A model generated the notes under the pieces. The model ran no database searches. It had not been told where the DNA came from and was given only the letters and a program-made list of their open reading frames with translations. This document shows, piece by piece, positions 27,675 to 36,773 of a stretch of DNA of 64,000 nucleotides (the first letter of the stretch is position 1; every line of letters begins with the position of its first letter). Location: NCBI GenBank assembly GCA_011526105.1, contig WYAZ01000183.1:1-64000 (forward strand), read 5' to 3'. The stretch comes from Deltaproteobacteria bacterium (GTDB lineage: Bacteria; Myxococcota; Kuafuiibacteriia; Kuafuiibacteriales; Kuafuiibacteriaceae). A program made the translations under genes and the position numbers.

Positions 27675-30600
27675 TCAGCCCCGGGCCAGCAGCTTTGCGA
27701 TCCCCGGGCGTGCGACGTAGAGCGGCCGGATCGAGGTCGCCAGGCGAGATGCGATCTCGTCCGCCGTCCTCTGGGCGCGCTGCCAGAACTCTCGGGCCGG
27801 GTCGGGCTCACCGGCGAGCTCGAGCGCTTCCGCGTGCTGAGCGTAGATCCGGGGCGGGTCATCGTCCTCGCAGGCCTTCTTGGACTGAAGGCGATGGACC
27901 GCGGCCACGGTGTACCGGATCCCGTCTTGGGCCTCGCCGGTGCGCGCCCTCGCCAACCCCATGGCGCTCTCCAGCGGCACGACAAAGCGGGAGATGCTTC
28001 GCACCGCCTGATCACGAAGGGACTCGACCAGCTCTCGTGCTTCCGCGGTCCGCTTCTGGTCGAGGTACGCTCGAACTCGATACAGGCCAGCGAGAAACAG
28101 GTCGTGTTTGGACTCGGAGGTCAGAGCGTCGTCGTGAAGTTGGATGATGCGCGTGAGGGCGGCCGCGTCGCCGTGTTCAAAGTCCATGGCGGCCAGATGA
28201 ATCGCGGCGAGCCGGCCCCCGAGCCCGTTCATGCGCCGCTCGAGGAGAAGCTGTGCGGCCTCGAGAGACTCCCTGGCTCGGGCTTGGTCCCCGGCCTGGA
28301 CACTGGTCGCGCCCAAGGCGAGCTTCACCTGGCCCCGGGACTCGTCGTCATCCACGAAGCTGTACAGCGTGGACTCGGCCTCGCCGAACAGGCGCAGCGC
28401 TTGACCAAGGTCCGAGGTCGCGTAGGCCACTTTGCCCAGCCGAAGCAGCGCGTCGGCGACCAAGTGCAGGTCCCCTTCACGCCGTCCCTCTTCATAGGCC
28501 TTCTGATAGGCCTCGAAGGCCAGCATGACGTCGCCGCGGTCGCGGTGCGCATCGCCGCATCCAAGTCGGGAGAGCGCGGTCGAACGCGCGTTTTGGTCAG
28601 CGCCGAAGATCTGCTCCGCCTGCCGAAAGCACTGCAGCGCTCGGTGAGCGTTCCCTCGATGAAGCGTGAGCGCGCCGCGCCGCAGCTCGATGAAGCCTCG
28701 GTGAGCCTCGGCACCGGCCTGGCCCTGCATGCGTTCGAGCAGCACGAGGCCACGCTCGAAATCACCTTGATCGAGCGCAGCCTCGACGGCGACCTTCAGG
28801 AGGCGAATCACCGGCTCGCCCGTTGCGCTGCGTTCGGCGATGGCGAGACCGCGCTCCGCCAGAGCTTCGGCGGACTCCATGTCTCCGAGGGAGAACGTCC
28901 GTTCGGCCGCATCGAGGAGGGCAAAGGTCGCCCGCGCTTCCTCTCGGGCGGGCACCAGGTGGTGAGCGAGCAGGATGGGGTCGGCTTCTCCTGCTTCCAC
29001 CAACCAGTCCGCCGCCGCTCGGTGAAAGGCGACCCTCTCGTGCTCGAGCAGCATGGCGTAGGTCACGTCCCGCAGCAGACCGCTTCGGAACGCGTACTCG
29101 CGTGCCACGAGGTACCGAGACGATGAGCGTGGCTCGATCAGTCCCTCGTCCGAGAGCGCCGCCATCGCCTCGTTGGGCGAAGGCAGCCCCAGCGCCGCGA
29201 GACCCTCTGACCAGAAGACCGGGCCATACACGGAGGCGCGCTTCAAGACCTCGCGAAGATCCGGCGAGAGCGCATCGAGCCGCGCCTGAGCCATCGCGCG
29301 TACGCCCTGCGGCACCGTCTCGAGCCGCGCCTTCAGGTCCGACCACGACCGGGCGGCTGGGGCCCGGCGATCATCGACCGCGTGAAGGGCCTCCTCGAGA
29401 AAATAGGGGTTGCCGCCGGTTCGTTCGAACAGCAAGGCGCCGAAGCGGGCGTCTACCGCCGTTCCCAGCCAGCTCTCCGCGATGAGATCGACCTGTGGGG
29501 CGGTGAAGGGCTCGAGGCTGGTGTGCGTCAGGCGTTCGGGGGCGACCTCCGAGAGGATCTTTCCGCGCTTCTCGAGGAACTCGGGGCGCGCAAACACCGC
29601 GATGAACAGCGGTACCCCAGGGCCGAGCGCCACGAGCTCGCGGATCAGCTCGAGACTCATCGAGTCCGCGAGCTGCGCGTCTTCGAGCAGCAACACCGTC
29701 GGTCCGTTGTGGGCATACGCGGTCAGCACCTCCAGGAGTGCGGCTCGGGCTCGCTTGCCGCCCGCGCGGTCTTCGCCCGCCGGAGTGCTGCGGTCGTGAG
29801 GAGCGGTCGTAGCATACAGGTCTGGCAGATGCGCGCCCACGAGCCGCGCGAGCCCGCTCATCGCCTGGTCGCGCGCCGTGGGCCCCACCTCTTTGGGGAT
29901 GAGGCGGCCGAGTTTCGCGACCAGGGTCGAGGCCGCCTCACTTCCGAGGATCGAGCCTCGGCGCCGCATGGCATCCGCGAAGATCGACAGCGGGTTGCTC
30001 GGACCGTTCATCTCCGCTTGGCCGAACAGGACCTGGGTGCCGGCGGCGGTCTGGACGAGCCGGCGCCGCAGCTCCTCGCGAAGCCGGCTCTTGCCGAGCC
30101 CGGGGCCGGCCACGACGAGCGCGAGGTGCGGCCTCTTCTCCTGCATGGCCCGATGGAACTCTGCGCTGAGCGAATCGAGCTCTGCTTCGCGACCGATGAA
30201 GGGGAGAGCGCGCCGGGTCTGCTCCGCATGGGAGCGCGAGCGTCCACTCACCACGAACGCGTTTCTCGCCCGAGAGCGCGTGGCCACACCGAGCTTGGCC
30301 GCCTCGAGGGTCTCTGCGTCAGAGATGAGTTCACCGGGCTCGGCGAAGGAGAGCAACTCTGCGGCATCCTCGAGCGCCTCGCCACTGACGTGGGTGCCGG
30401 CGCTCCGCTCGAGCACTCCGGTGCTGAGCGCGGCCCGAAGCGAACGAACGGCGACGCCGGTCTCCGGCACCGAGCTCAAGTCGAGCCCGAACAGGGCGAG
30501 CCCGGCCTCCAGTGCGCGCTTCGGTTCATCGCCGGTGCCCTGAGAGCCACCGAACACGCCGATGCCCAGACCACCGCGCAGCGGATGGGCCTCACCACCG

Positions 30601-31772
30601 CGCTCGTGTACGGCTCGCTGGAAGACCGCCCAGGCCAATCGGCGATGGGAACCGATCTTCGAGAGGTCGACGAGGAGCATGGTGACCCATCGCTGCTCGG
30701 CGGCACCCTTTCCGGGCGCGATGGTCGCCTTCAGGGTAGGAAGCGGCGCGTAGCTTGCTCGTCGCGCTTCGTCCGCCGGGGGTAGAGGGAATCCTTCCGG
30801 CATGCGCTCCGTGACCTCGGCTGCGCCGCCGTGTTCGGCGAAGGGCAGGAGGATTTCGACGGTGTGTCCGCCGAGTGATTCCAGCGCCACCTCCATCTCC
30901 GCCGCCGACTGAAAGCGCAGCGCGGGGTCTCGTGCGAGCGCGCGCAGAAAGAAGGCGTCGAGGGCGGCCGGGAGTGAGGGGTCGATCTCACGAACCGACG
31001 GCGGGGTTTCGGACGCGATCCGCACCAAGAGCGCCATCGCCGAGTTCCCTTCAAAGGGTCGGCGTCCACAGACACACTCGTAGAGGACCGCCGCGAGCGA
31101 GAAGAGGTCTGCGCGGTGATCGATGCGCTCTTTGCCCTGCGCTTGCTCGGGCGCCATGTAAAACGGCGTCCCCAAGATCATGCCGGTGACGGTGAGGGCC
31201 ATCGGTGCGGAGCCGATGACCTCCTCCTCGAGTGTCTTCGAGACGCCAAAGTCGAGCAGCTTCACCGAACGCGGCGGCTCTCCCTCGGCGGTGAGGAAGA
31301 TGTTGCCCGGCTTGACGTCACGATGAACCACGCCGATGGCATGGATGGCGGTGAGTCCTCGCAAGGCTCCGCGGCCGATCGCATAGGTGGCCTCGAGATC
31401 GAGCGGTGGCCCGCGCTTCATCCGGTGCTCGAGGTCGTGGCCTTCGAGCCACTCCAGCACCAGGTAGGGTTGGGCTTCGTCGGTCAGGCCTTGTCCCCAC
31501 GAGCGAACGACATGGGGTGAGGTGATGCTCTCGAGGATTTGTGCCTCCCGCTCAAAGCGCTCGTGCATCACGCTGTCGGCGGTGGGTAAGGACAAGACCT
31601 TGATGGCGACGAGCCGTCCCTCGACCGAGTCCTTGGCCTGATAGATGCGACCCATCCCGCCGACCGCGACCGAGCGCAGGATTCGATAGCGACCGGCGAG
31701 CTCGTCTCCTTGGGCAAAGACCCGTGCGAAAGGCCGGGCCCAGCCTCCAGGGCGAAGAGTGAAGGCGGCCAC
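27675..31772 (-). CDS. Ser/Thr protein kinase fused to cyclase-like, AAA and TPR domains
   Basis: A 1365-residue regulator starting at GTG 31772. Residues 29-300 are a Hanks-type kinase: glycine loop VAVGGMGRIY, catalytic Lys in VAIKVL, HRDVKPGN (150-157), DFGVSK (174-179) and APEQ. Residues about 360-520 resemble a degenerate class III nucleotide cyclase domain (TMLLVDLSKIG, RAALSTGVLE, THVSGEALEDAAELLSFA); the metal-binding Asp pair is not evident. An AAA/ORC-like ATPase follows (about 545-850) with Walker A GPGLGKSR and Walker B TVLLLEDAQLAD. The rest is TPR-like repeats. This architecture is characteristic of large myxobacterial signalling proteins. No membrane helix is seen, so it is probably cytoplasmic. 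Confidence 0.93.
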   Translation of the reverse strand: MAAFTLRPGGWARPFARVFAQGDELAGRYRILRSVAVGGMGRIYQAKDSVEGRLVAIKVLSLPTADSVMHERFEREAQILESITSPHVVRSWGQGLTDEAQPYLVLEWLEGHDLEHRMKRGPPLDLEATYAIGRGALRGLTAIHAIGVVHRDVKPGNIFLTAEGEPPRSVKLLDFGVSKTLEEEVIGSAPMALTVTGMILGTPFYMAPEQAQGKERIDHRADLFSLAAVLYECVCGRRPFEGNSAMALLVRIASETPPSVREIDPSLPAALDAFFLRALARDPALRFQSAAEMEVALESLGGHTVEILLPFAEHGGAAEVTERMPEGFPLPPADEARRASYAPLPTLKATIAPGKGAAEQRWVTMLLVDLSKIGSHRRLAWAVFQRAVHERGGEAHPLRGGLGIGVFGGSQGTGDEPKRALEAGLALFGLDLSSVPETGVAVRSLRAALSTGVLERSAGTHVSGEALEDAAELLSFAEPGELISDAETLEAAKLGVATRSRARNAFVVSGRSRSHAEQTRRALPFIGREAELDSLSAEFHRAMQEKRPHLALVVAGPGLGKSRLREELRRRLVQTAAGTQVLFGQAEMNGPSNPLSIFADAMRRRGSILGSEAASTLVAKLGRLIPKEVGPTARDQAMSGLARLVGAHLPDLYATTAPHDRSTPAGEDRAGGKRARAALLEVLTAYAHNGPTVLLLEDAQLADSMSLELIRELVALGPGVPLFIAVFARPEFLEKRGKILSEVAPERLTHTSLEPFTAPQVDLIAESWLGTAVDARFGALLFERTGGNPYFLEEALHAVDDRRAPAARSWSDLKARLETVPQGVRAMAQARLDALSPDLREVLKRASVYGPVFWSEGLAALGLPSPNEAMAALSDEGLIEPRSSSRYLVAREYAFRSGLLRDVTYAMLLEHERVAFHRAAADWLVEAGEADPILLAHHLVPAREEARATFALLDAAERTFSLGDMESAEALAERGLAIAERSATGEPVIRLLKVAVEAALDQGDFERGLVLLERMQGQAGAEAHRGFIELRRGALTLHRGNAHRALQCFRQAEQIFGADQNARSTALSRLGCGDAHRDRGDVMLAFEAYQKAYEEGRREGDLHLVADALLRLGKVAYATSDLGQALRLFGEAESTLYSFVDDDESRGQVKLALGATSVQAGDQARARESLEAAQLLLERRMNGLGGRLAAIHLAAMDFEHGDAAALTRIIQLHDDALTSESKHDLFLAGLYRVRAYLDQKRTAEARELVESLRDQAVRSISRFVVPLESAMGLARARTGEAQDGIRYTVAAVHRLQSKKACEDDDPPRIYAQHAEALELAGEPDPAREFWQRAQRTADEIASRLATSIRPLYVARPGIAKLLARG

Positions 31773-31856
31773 GGGCGGCAGTCTACCGCTCCGTCTCCGC
31801 GAAGTGAAACCGCCTTCACGTTGAGCTCGTGCATGCGCCTGTGCCAAGGTCCGGCG

Positions 31857-32486
31857 GTGAGCGACGCAAGCAGCATCCTCGCGGTCCTTTCTGGCCTTCC
31901 GGCCACCGGCAAGAGCAGCGTCGCGGCTCGACTTCTGGCTCACCGCGCCGGGTTGCATCTGTCCACCGACCAGACCCGCGAGCGTCTGTTCCCGCGAGCC
32001 AAGGTGGGCTCCGAACTGAAGTACGGCAAAGAGGCCTCGAGGAGGACGTATTCGGAGGTGGAGTCTCGGGCTCAAAAGGCCCTCGAGGCGAAGACGCCGC
32101 TGGTGATCCTCGACGGCACCTACCTTCGGTCCGGAGACCGGGCGCGCGCAACGCAGCTCGGGCTCGACGCCGGGGCGGAGGTCCTGCTCCTCGAGATCCG
32201 AGCGAGTGAGTCGCTGGTCATCAAGCGCCTCGCGGCCCGAAGACCGGGGGCGGATCACCACAGCGAGGCCGATCTCTCGGTCTATCGGCGCCTGAAGGAC
32301 AAGATGGCGCGCCGCGAAGACGGGTACGCGGAGCTGGAGGCGTCGGAGCTCGAGGCTTGGGCGCAGAAGCCCGTCACCGCCGCGGCGTTCTCCGCCGACG
32401 ATGGTGCTCTTCGAGTCTTGCGTGATGCCGGAGAGGGTGAGGTCTCTGCGCTGCTCGAGGCGCTCAGCTCAGACTTCGCTCGGTGA
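31857..32486 (+). CDS. AAA/P-loop small-molecule kinase-like protein
   Basis: A 209-residue P-loop protein of the AAA_33/zeta-toxin-like predicted kinase group. Walker A is GLPATGKSS (about residues 12-20) and LSTDQTRERLF follows as the expected substrate-side Asp segment. VILDGTYLRSGDRARA is the Walker B-like strand, and the lid has RLAARRPGADHHSEADLSVY. The GTG at 31857 is preferred because AAGG lies 7 nt upstream; an ATG at 31833 is possible. It is divergent from the large kinase gene across an 84-bp gap, and its 3' end overlaps pspA by 18 bp. The phosphorylated substrate is unknown. Confidence 0.82.
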   Translation: MSDASSILAVLSGLPATGKSSVAARLLAHRAGLHLSTDQTRERLFPRAKVGSELKYGKEASRRTYSEVESRAQKALEAKTPLVILDGTYLRSGDRARATQLGLDAGAEVLLLEIRASESLVIKRLAARRPGADHHSEADLSVYRRLKDKMARREDGYAELEASELEAWAQKPVTAAAFSADDGALRVLRDAGEGEVSALLEALSSDFAR

Positions 32487-33242
32487 GACGCCGTCCGCAT
32501 CTTCGAGTTCAGCGCCAGCCGAGGCCGACTCGCCGGGAGAGAGCTGCTTCTTCTCCTTGGACTCGAGCGACTTCATCTTCGCCTTGAGCGCAAGCAGATC
32601 ATCATCGACGGTGTGTGCTTCGAGCATGCGGATCTCGCGCGAGAGCTTGTCTCCGTGGTTCTCACCCAAGAACGCCGCCACTTCCACCCGAGCCTCGGCT
32701 TCGGCTTCGATGCGGTCCACCTTCTCGGCCATTCGCTCGAAGCTCGCGAGCGCGCTGCGATCGTTGGCGACGGACAGTGTCTCGGCGATGGCCTTCTGCG
32801 CCTCGGCGCGCTGGGCTCTCGCGACGAGGAGGGTTCGCTGGCGCTTCGCTTCGTCGATCTTCCGGCTGAGTCCGTCGAGCGCTTCCTTCAGCGCCTCGAC
32901 CGCCGTGCTTTGATCCTCGTGCTGCGCGGCGAACTGCATCGCGATCGCCTCGTGCTGCTTCTTTCGCGCCAGGGCCTCGACCGCGAGGTCGTCTCGGCTC
33001 GCGCGGACCGCGGCCATCGCCTTCTTCTCCCACTCTGCGGTCTTGCTGGTCTCGTCTTCGAGCTTCCGTGAGAGTCGCTTCTGGTCGGCGATGGAGGCCG
33101 CGACTCGTTTCCTCGCTTCGGCCATCTGCTTCTGCATGTCGTCGATGGCCTGGTTGAGGACCTTCTCTGGATCCTCAGCCCGCGAGATGACGTCGTTGAT
33201 GTTCGACTTCAGGATGACCGCGATGCGCTGGAGGAAACCCAT
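32469..33242 (-). CDS. pspA: PspA/IM30-family phage-shock protein
   Basis: A 257-residue peripheral membrane protein of the PspA/Vipp1 (ESCRT-III-like) family, expected to oligomerise on stressed inner membrane. The N-terminal amphipathic helix MGFLQRIAVILKSNINDVIS and the DPEKVLNQAIDDMQKQ segment are family hallmarks. Residues 25-215 are almost continuous coiled coil. The C-terminal 30 residues are acidic and probably disordered. Unlike E. coli, there is no pspF/pspBC nearby and the promoter looks sigma-70-like rather than sigma-54. It could be transcribed with the upstream pseudouridine synthase, radical SAM and peptidase genes, or on its own. Confidence 0.92.
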   Translation of the reverse strand: MGFLQRIAVILKSNINDVISRAEDPEKVLNQAIDDMQKQMAEARKRVAASIADQKRLSRKLEDETSKTAEWEKKAMAAVRASRDDLAVEALARKKQHEAIAMQFAAQHEDQSTAVEALKEALDGLSRKIDEAKRQRTLLVARAQRAEAQKAIAETLSVANDRSALASFERMAEKVDRIEAEAEARVEVAAFLGENHGDKLSREIRMLEAHTVDDDLLALKAKMKSLESKEKKQLSPGESASAGAELEDADGVSPSEV

Positions 33243-33255
33243 GACGGATTGAACG

Positions 33256-33271
33256 GGCGACTGGGGTCGCC
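33256..33271 (-). promoter_or_regulatory. Hairpin in the pspA leader
   Basis: GGCGAC and GTCGCC form a perfect 6-bp stem with a 4-nt loop, about 15 nt upstream of the pspA start codon. No Shine-Dalgarno is obvious between the hairpin and the ATG, so the element could influence translation. It is downstream of the predicted promoter and would be in the mRNA leader. Confidence 0.4.
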
Positions 33272-33280
33272 GCTTTCCTC

Positions 33281-33309
33281 ATTCGACGGCGAAAGCTCGG
33301 CCGCGTCAA
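33281..33309 (-). promoter_or_regulatory. Sigma-70-type promoter for pspA
   Basis: On the minus strand TTGACG (-35, 5 of 6 matches) and TCGAAT (-10, 4 of 6 matches) are exactly 17 nt apart, about 40 bp before the pspA start codon. This is the best sigma-70-like promoter noticed in the window. Confidence 0.55.
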
Positions 33310-33327
33310 CCGCTGCGCGGGTAAACA

Positions 33328-33999
33328 CTAGGAGCCGGTGAGGTGCGCTGGGTCTAGGCCCCAACTGGAAAGCGGGGCGGCGAGGTCGGGGGGGACGGGC
33401 GCGAATAGGGTCAGCGGCTCGTTCGAGCCGGGGTGTTCGAACCCAAGCGCCACGCAGTGGAGCGCGAGCCGGCGCAGCTCATGCTGCTGCCGGAAGAGGC
33501 GGTTGTGATCGCCCTTACCGTAGCGCACGTCGCCGATGATGGGGTGGCTGATGTGTTTCAGGTGTCGCCTGACTTGGTGGAGGCGTCCGGTGTGCGGGAT
33601 GGCTTCCACCCAAGAGTAACGGCCGAGGCTGAAGACCGGCCGTACGCTGGTTCGAGCGTCCACCCGTGGGCCGTCCTCGGCGCGCGGGATCGGATGTTCG
33701 ATCTGTTGGGCCTCGGTCAGCGGCCCGCGGACGAGCGCGCGATACCGCTTGAGCACCGTGCCGTCCGCAAACTGCTCTTGCAGTCGATGATTGGTCTTTG
33801 GGTCGAGGGCAAACAGCAGAACGCCGCTCGTGCCTCGGTCGAGCCGGTGGACCGGGTACACGTGCTGACCCACGTGATCGCGCGTCCAGGTGAGAGCGAC
33901 GACGTCGTCCTGAGCCCAACCCCGATGCACGATCATGCCCGAAGGCTTGCTGATCGCTACGAGGAACTCGTCCCGATGCAAGATCGTCGGCTCATCCAT
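33328..33999 (-). CDS. RluA-family pseudouridine synthase (TruC-like)
   Basis: A 223-residue RNA pseudouridine synthase. The catalytic motif HRLDRGTSG is intact (the Asp attacks the uracil ring in this family), and PHTGRLHQVRRHLKHISHPIIGD matches the conserved C-terminal region. There is no N-terminal S4 domain, and the length is close to TruC (about 230-260), which modifies position 65 of tRNAs in E. coli, so a tRNA-type substrate is the best guess. It starts 34 bp after the radical SAM gene on the same strand. Confidence 0.92.
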   Translation of the reverse strand: MDEPTILHRDEFLVAISKPSGMIVHRGWAQDDVVALTWTRDHVGQHVYPVHRLDRGTSGVLLFALDPKTNHRLQEQFADGTVLKRYRALVRGPLTEAQQIEHPIPRAEDGPRVDARTSVRPVFSLGRYSWVEAIPHTGRLHQVRRHLKHISHPIIGDVRYGKGDHNRLFRQQHELRRLALHCVALGFEHPGSNEPLTLFAPVPPDLAAPLSSWGLDPAHLTGS

Positions 34000-34033
34000 T
34001 CAAAGGTCCCGCCGCGACCGTGCTCGTCATGGT

Positions 34034-36757
34034 TCAGCCCAGCGATGCAACGCGAGATTCGGAGACGTCGTCGATGAGGACCGGCGCCGACGCGGGTTCT
34101 TGGGCGGCGCTCTCCGCTTGCCACGTCACGGAGAGCTTCGTGGCCGCGAAACCACCGCCGATCGGATCCGCGCCCAGCACAGCCTCGAGCACCTTTCGGA
34201 GCTTTCCGCCGCCCTTGACGCGCACGGTGAGCTCGAGGCCGGTGTCCGTGACGCAGAGATCCTGAACCTCTTCGCGCACGTCGATCATGCGCCTTCGGCC
34301 TTTGGTCTCGGTCTCGATCACCCGCGGCTCGTCGCTGTTCCACCAGCCTAGGACCGGCCCGAGGTCGAAGCTCGGCGGGACCTCGACGCGCCAGCGCGCG
34401 CTCTCGATGGACTCCGGAAGAGGTGGTGCGTGAAAGGGCACCGGTTCGGCGCCGAGCAAGACGAGCCCCTCGGGGAGCTGGCCGATCAAAGCGGCTTCAA
34501 TCTGTGCGGCCTCGAAGGGCGCCTTGATCTCGAGGTCGATGAACTCCGCCTCCGACCAAGTGCCCATGGGGATGGGCGGACTCACCGAGGTCTTCATGCG
34601 CGGGTGCAGGCCCTTCGTGAACAAGGCCGGCACTCCGCCCCGCTTGAGCGCCCGCTGAAACGTCGAGATGACCTCATGGTTCCCCGAGAGCGCTTGAACG
34701 CCGCGCTTAGCGAAGCACAAGCGGAAGCGCAGCCGCATCTCGAGCGGAAGCGAGACATCAAAGATCTCTCCTAAAGGCTTCTCGACGACCGGGGCCTCGA
34801 GCGGCAGGGCTTGGGCCGTCGCCTCGGGTCGCTTCAGGCTCAGGCTCGGCAGCTGCACCAGGTCTTCCATGGAGCGCGCGATGTACCGCTTCTTCTGACG
34901 GTGCCTGGGCTTCGAGCCGGGTGCGTCCTCCACGTAGACCCGATTGTGCACGACCTTGTGATCGCAGACCCCGCAGTCGTAGCAGGGGGCCTCGGAGCAG
35001 TCATCGACCCGTCCCGCGTCGAGTGAAGCCATCCAGTCTTCCCAGAGCCACTCCTTCTTCACGCCCGAGTCGATGTGGTCCCACGGGAAGATCTCGCTCA
35101 CGTCGCGGCGTCGATGATTGTACCAGTGCCGTTCGACGCCCACGTCTTGGAGCGCCTGATCCCAGGTCGCGAGTCGGTGGTGCTCCTGCCAGCCATCCAT
35201 GCGCGCCCCGAGGGCGTGCGCGCGCAGCAAGACCTCTCCGACCCGGCGGTCGCCGCGTGAGAAGACCCCCTCCATGATGGAGGAGGTGGCTTCGTGGTTT
35301 CGGTAGTTGAGCTTGGCCTTTCGCGCCTCGGTCCACAGAAACGACTGCCGCGCCTTGATCTCCTCGAGCGTGATCTGAGGGCTCCACTGAAAGGGCGTGT
35401 GCGACTTGGGAACAAAGCTCGAAACGGAGACGGTGATGACCGGGCTTTGGGTGTACTTTCGGGCTCGCTGACGGCAGCGCGAACCGAGGTTCATGATCGC
35501 GTAGAGATCGTCGTAGGTCTCGGTGGGTAGCCCGAGCATGAAGTAGAGCTTGAGTGTCTTCCAGCCGCGCGAGAAAAGCTGCCCCACCAGCTCGAGCAGG
35601 ACCTCCTCATCGACGTTCTTGTTGATGACCGCCCGTAGGCGGTCCGAGCCAGCTTCGGGGGCGACGGTGAAGCCGCTGGCCCGAACCCTCGCGATCTGAT
35701 CCATGATCGCGGGGGTGACGCTCTCGAGCCGCATGGAGGGCGTCGAGATCGCCGCCTTCTGATCGGCGTGCTCGTCCATCAGCGAGAGCAGCAAGGGCTC
35801 GATGCAGTTGTAGTCTCCGAGCGAGAGCGAGAGCAGCCCGTATTGGCTGACTCCGGTGGCGGCGAGGCCCTCGCGCACGAGCTTGCGCACGGTCTCGGGG
35901 GAGCGCTGGCGTTCCGGTCGATACACGTAGCCCGCCTGACAGAATCGGCAGCCGCGCATGCAGCCTCGCTGCACCTCGACCCCATAGCGGTCGTGGATGA
36001 TCTCGGTGTTGGGGACGATGTCTTTGGTGAAGTAGGGCGCCGTGTTCAGGTCGGCGAGGATCCGCTTGCGCACTCTCTTGGGAGCGCCGGGCTTGGCAAC
36101 GATCTCCGCCACCGTACCGTCGGAGTTGTAGTAGACGTCATACAAACTCGGCACGTAGCAGCCCTGGATCTCGGCGAGCCGGGTCCAGAGGTCTTCGCGT
36201 CGCTCGCGCTTCTTCCGCGAGATGCGCACCGCATCCATGACCTCGAGCACGATGTCTTCGCCGTCTCCAATGCAGATGGCGTCCATCACCAACGCCAGAG
36301 GTTCGGGGTTGTAGGCGCAGGACCCCCCGCCGATGACGACGGGGTGATGGGCCTGGCGGTCTTTGGCCCGAAGCGGCACGCCACCGAGATCGAGGATGTT
36401 GACGAGGTTCGTGTACGAGAGCTCGTACTGCAGCGTGAAGCCGATGAGGTCCAGCTCCGACAGCGGGATCTTGTTCTCCAGCGTGGTGAGCGGCTCCCCT
36501 CTCTGCCTGAGGATGGCTTCGTAGTCCGGCCAGGGCGCATAAACGCGTTCGGCCGCGATGTCGGGGCGCCGGTTCAAGATCTCGTAGATGATCTTGAGAC
36601 CGATGTGACTCATGCCCAGCTCATAGACATCCGGATAGGAGAGCCCCACCTTGAGCTCCACCTGGCTCAGGTCTTTGCGGATCTGGTTCACCTCTCCGCC
36701 GGTGTAGCGCGAGGGCTTCTCCACCCGGCGAAGGCTATCGATGTCGAGCCGCGTCAC
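34034..36757 (-). CDS. Radical SAM protein of the TIGR03960 type fused to DUF2344
   Basis: A 907-residue protein. The GTG at 36757 is preceded by a GGGAG Shine-Dalgarno and starts VTRLDIDSLRRVEKPSRY, the normal N-terminus of this family; longer starts add unrelated residues. Residues 35-230 form a B12-binding-like domain (VGLSYPDVYELGMSHIGLKI, VVIGGGSCAYNPEP). The radical SAM CX3CX2C cluster is at 266-273 (GCMRGCRFC). The C-terminal 230 residues are DUF2344 (RLCFAKRGVQALSGNHEV, FTKGLHPRMKTSVSPPIPMG). In many bacteria the two parts are separate adjacent genes near rng (RNase G); here they are fused. The chemistry is not established. Confidence 0.93.
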   Translation of the reverse strand: MTRLDIDSLRRVEKPSRYTGGEVNQIRKDLSQVELKVGLSYPDVYELGMSHIGLKIIYEILNRRPDIAAERVYAPWPDYEAILRQRGEPLTTLENKIPLSELDLIGFTLQYELSYTNLVNILDLGGVPLRAKDRQAHHPVVIGGGSCAYNPEPLALVMDAICIGDGEDIVLEVMDAVRISRKKRERREDLWTRLAEIQGCYVPSLYDVYYNSDGTVAEIVAKPGAPKRVRKRILADLNTAPYFTKDIVPNTEIIHDRYGVEVQRGCMRGCRFCQAGYVYRPERQRSPETVRKLVREGLAATGVSQYGLLSLSLGDYNCIEPLLLSLMDEHADQKAAISTPSMRLESVTPAIMDQIARVRASGFTVAPEAGSDRLRAVINKNVDEEVLLELVGQLFSRGWKTLKLYFMLGLPTETYDDLYAIMNLGSRCRQRARKYTQSPVITVSVSSFVPKSHTPFQWSPQITLEEIKARQSFLWTEARKAKLNYRNHEATSSIMEGVFSRGDRRVGEVLLRAHALGARMDGWQEHHRLATWDQALQDVGVERHWYNHRRRDVSEIFPWDHIDSGVKKEWLWEDWMASLDAGRVDDCSEAPCYDCGVCDHKVVHNRVYVEDAPGSKPRHRQKKRYIARSMEDLVQLPSLSLKRPEATAQALPLEAPVVEKPLGEIFDVSLPLEMRLRFRLCFAKRGVQALSGNHEVISTFQRALKRGGVPALFTKGLHPRMKTSVSPPIPMGTWSEAEFIDLEIKAPFEAAQIEAALIGQLPEGLVLLGAEPVPFHAPPLPESIESARWRVEVPPSFDLGPVLGWWNSDEPRVIETETKGRRRMIDVREEVQDLCVTDTGLELTVRVKGGGKLRKVLEAVLGADPIGGGFAATKLSVTWQAESAAQEPASAPVLIDDVSESRVASLG

Positions 36758-36773
36758 TCTGCTCCCATCTCTA

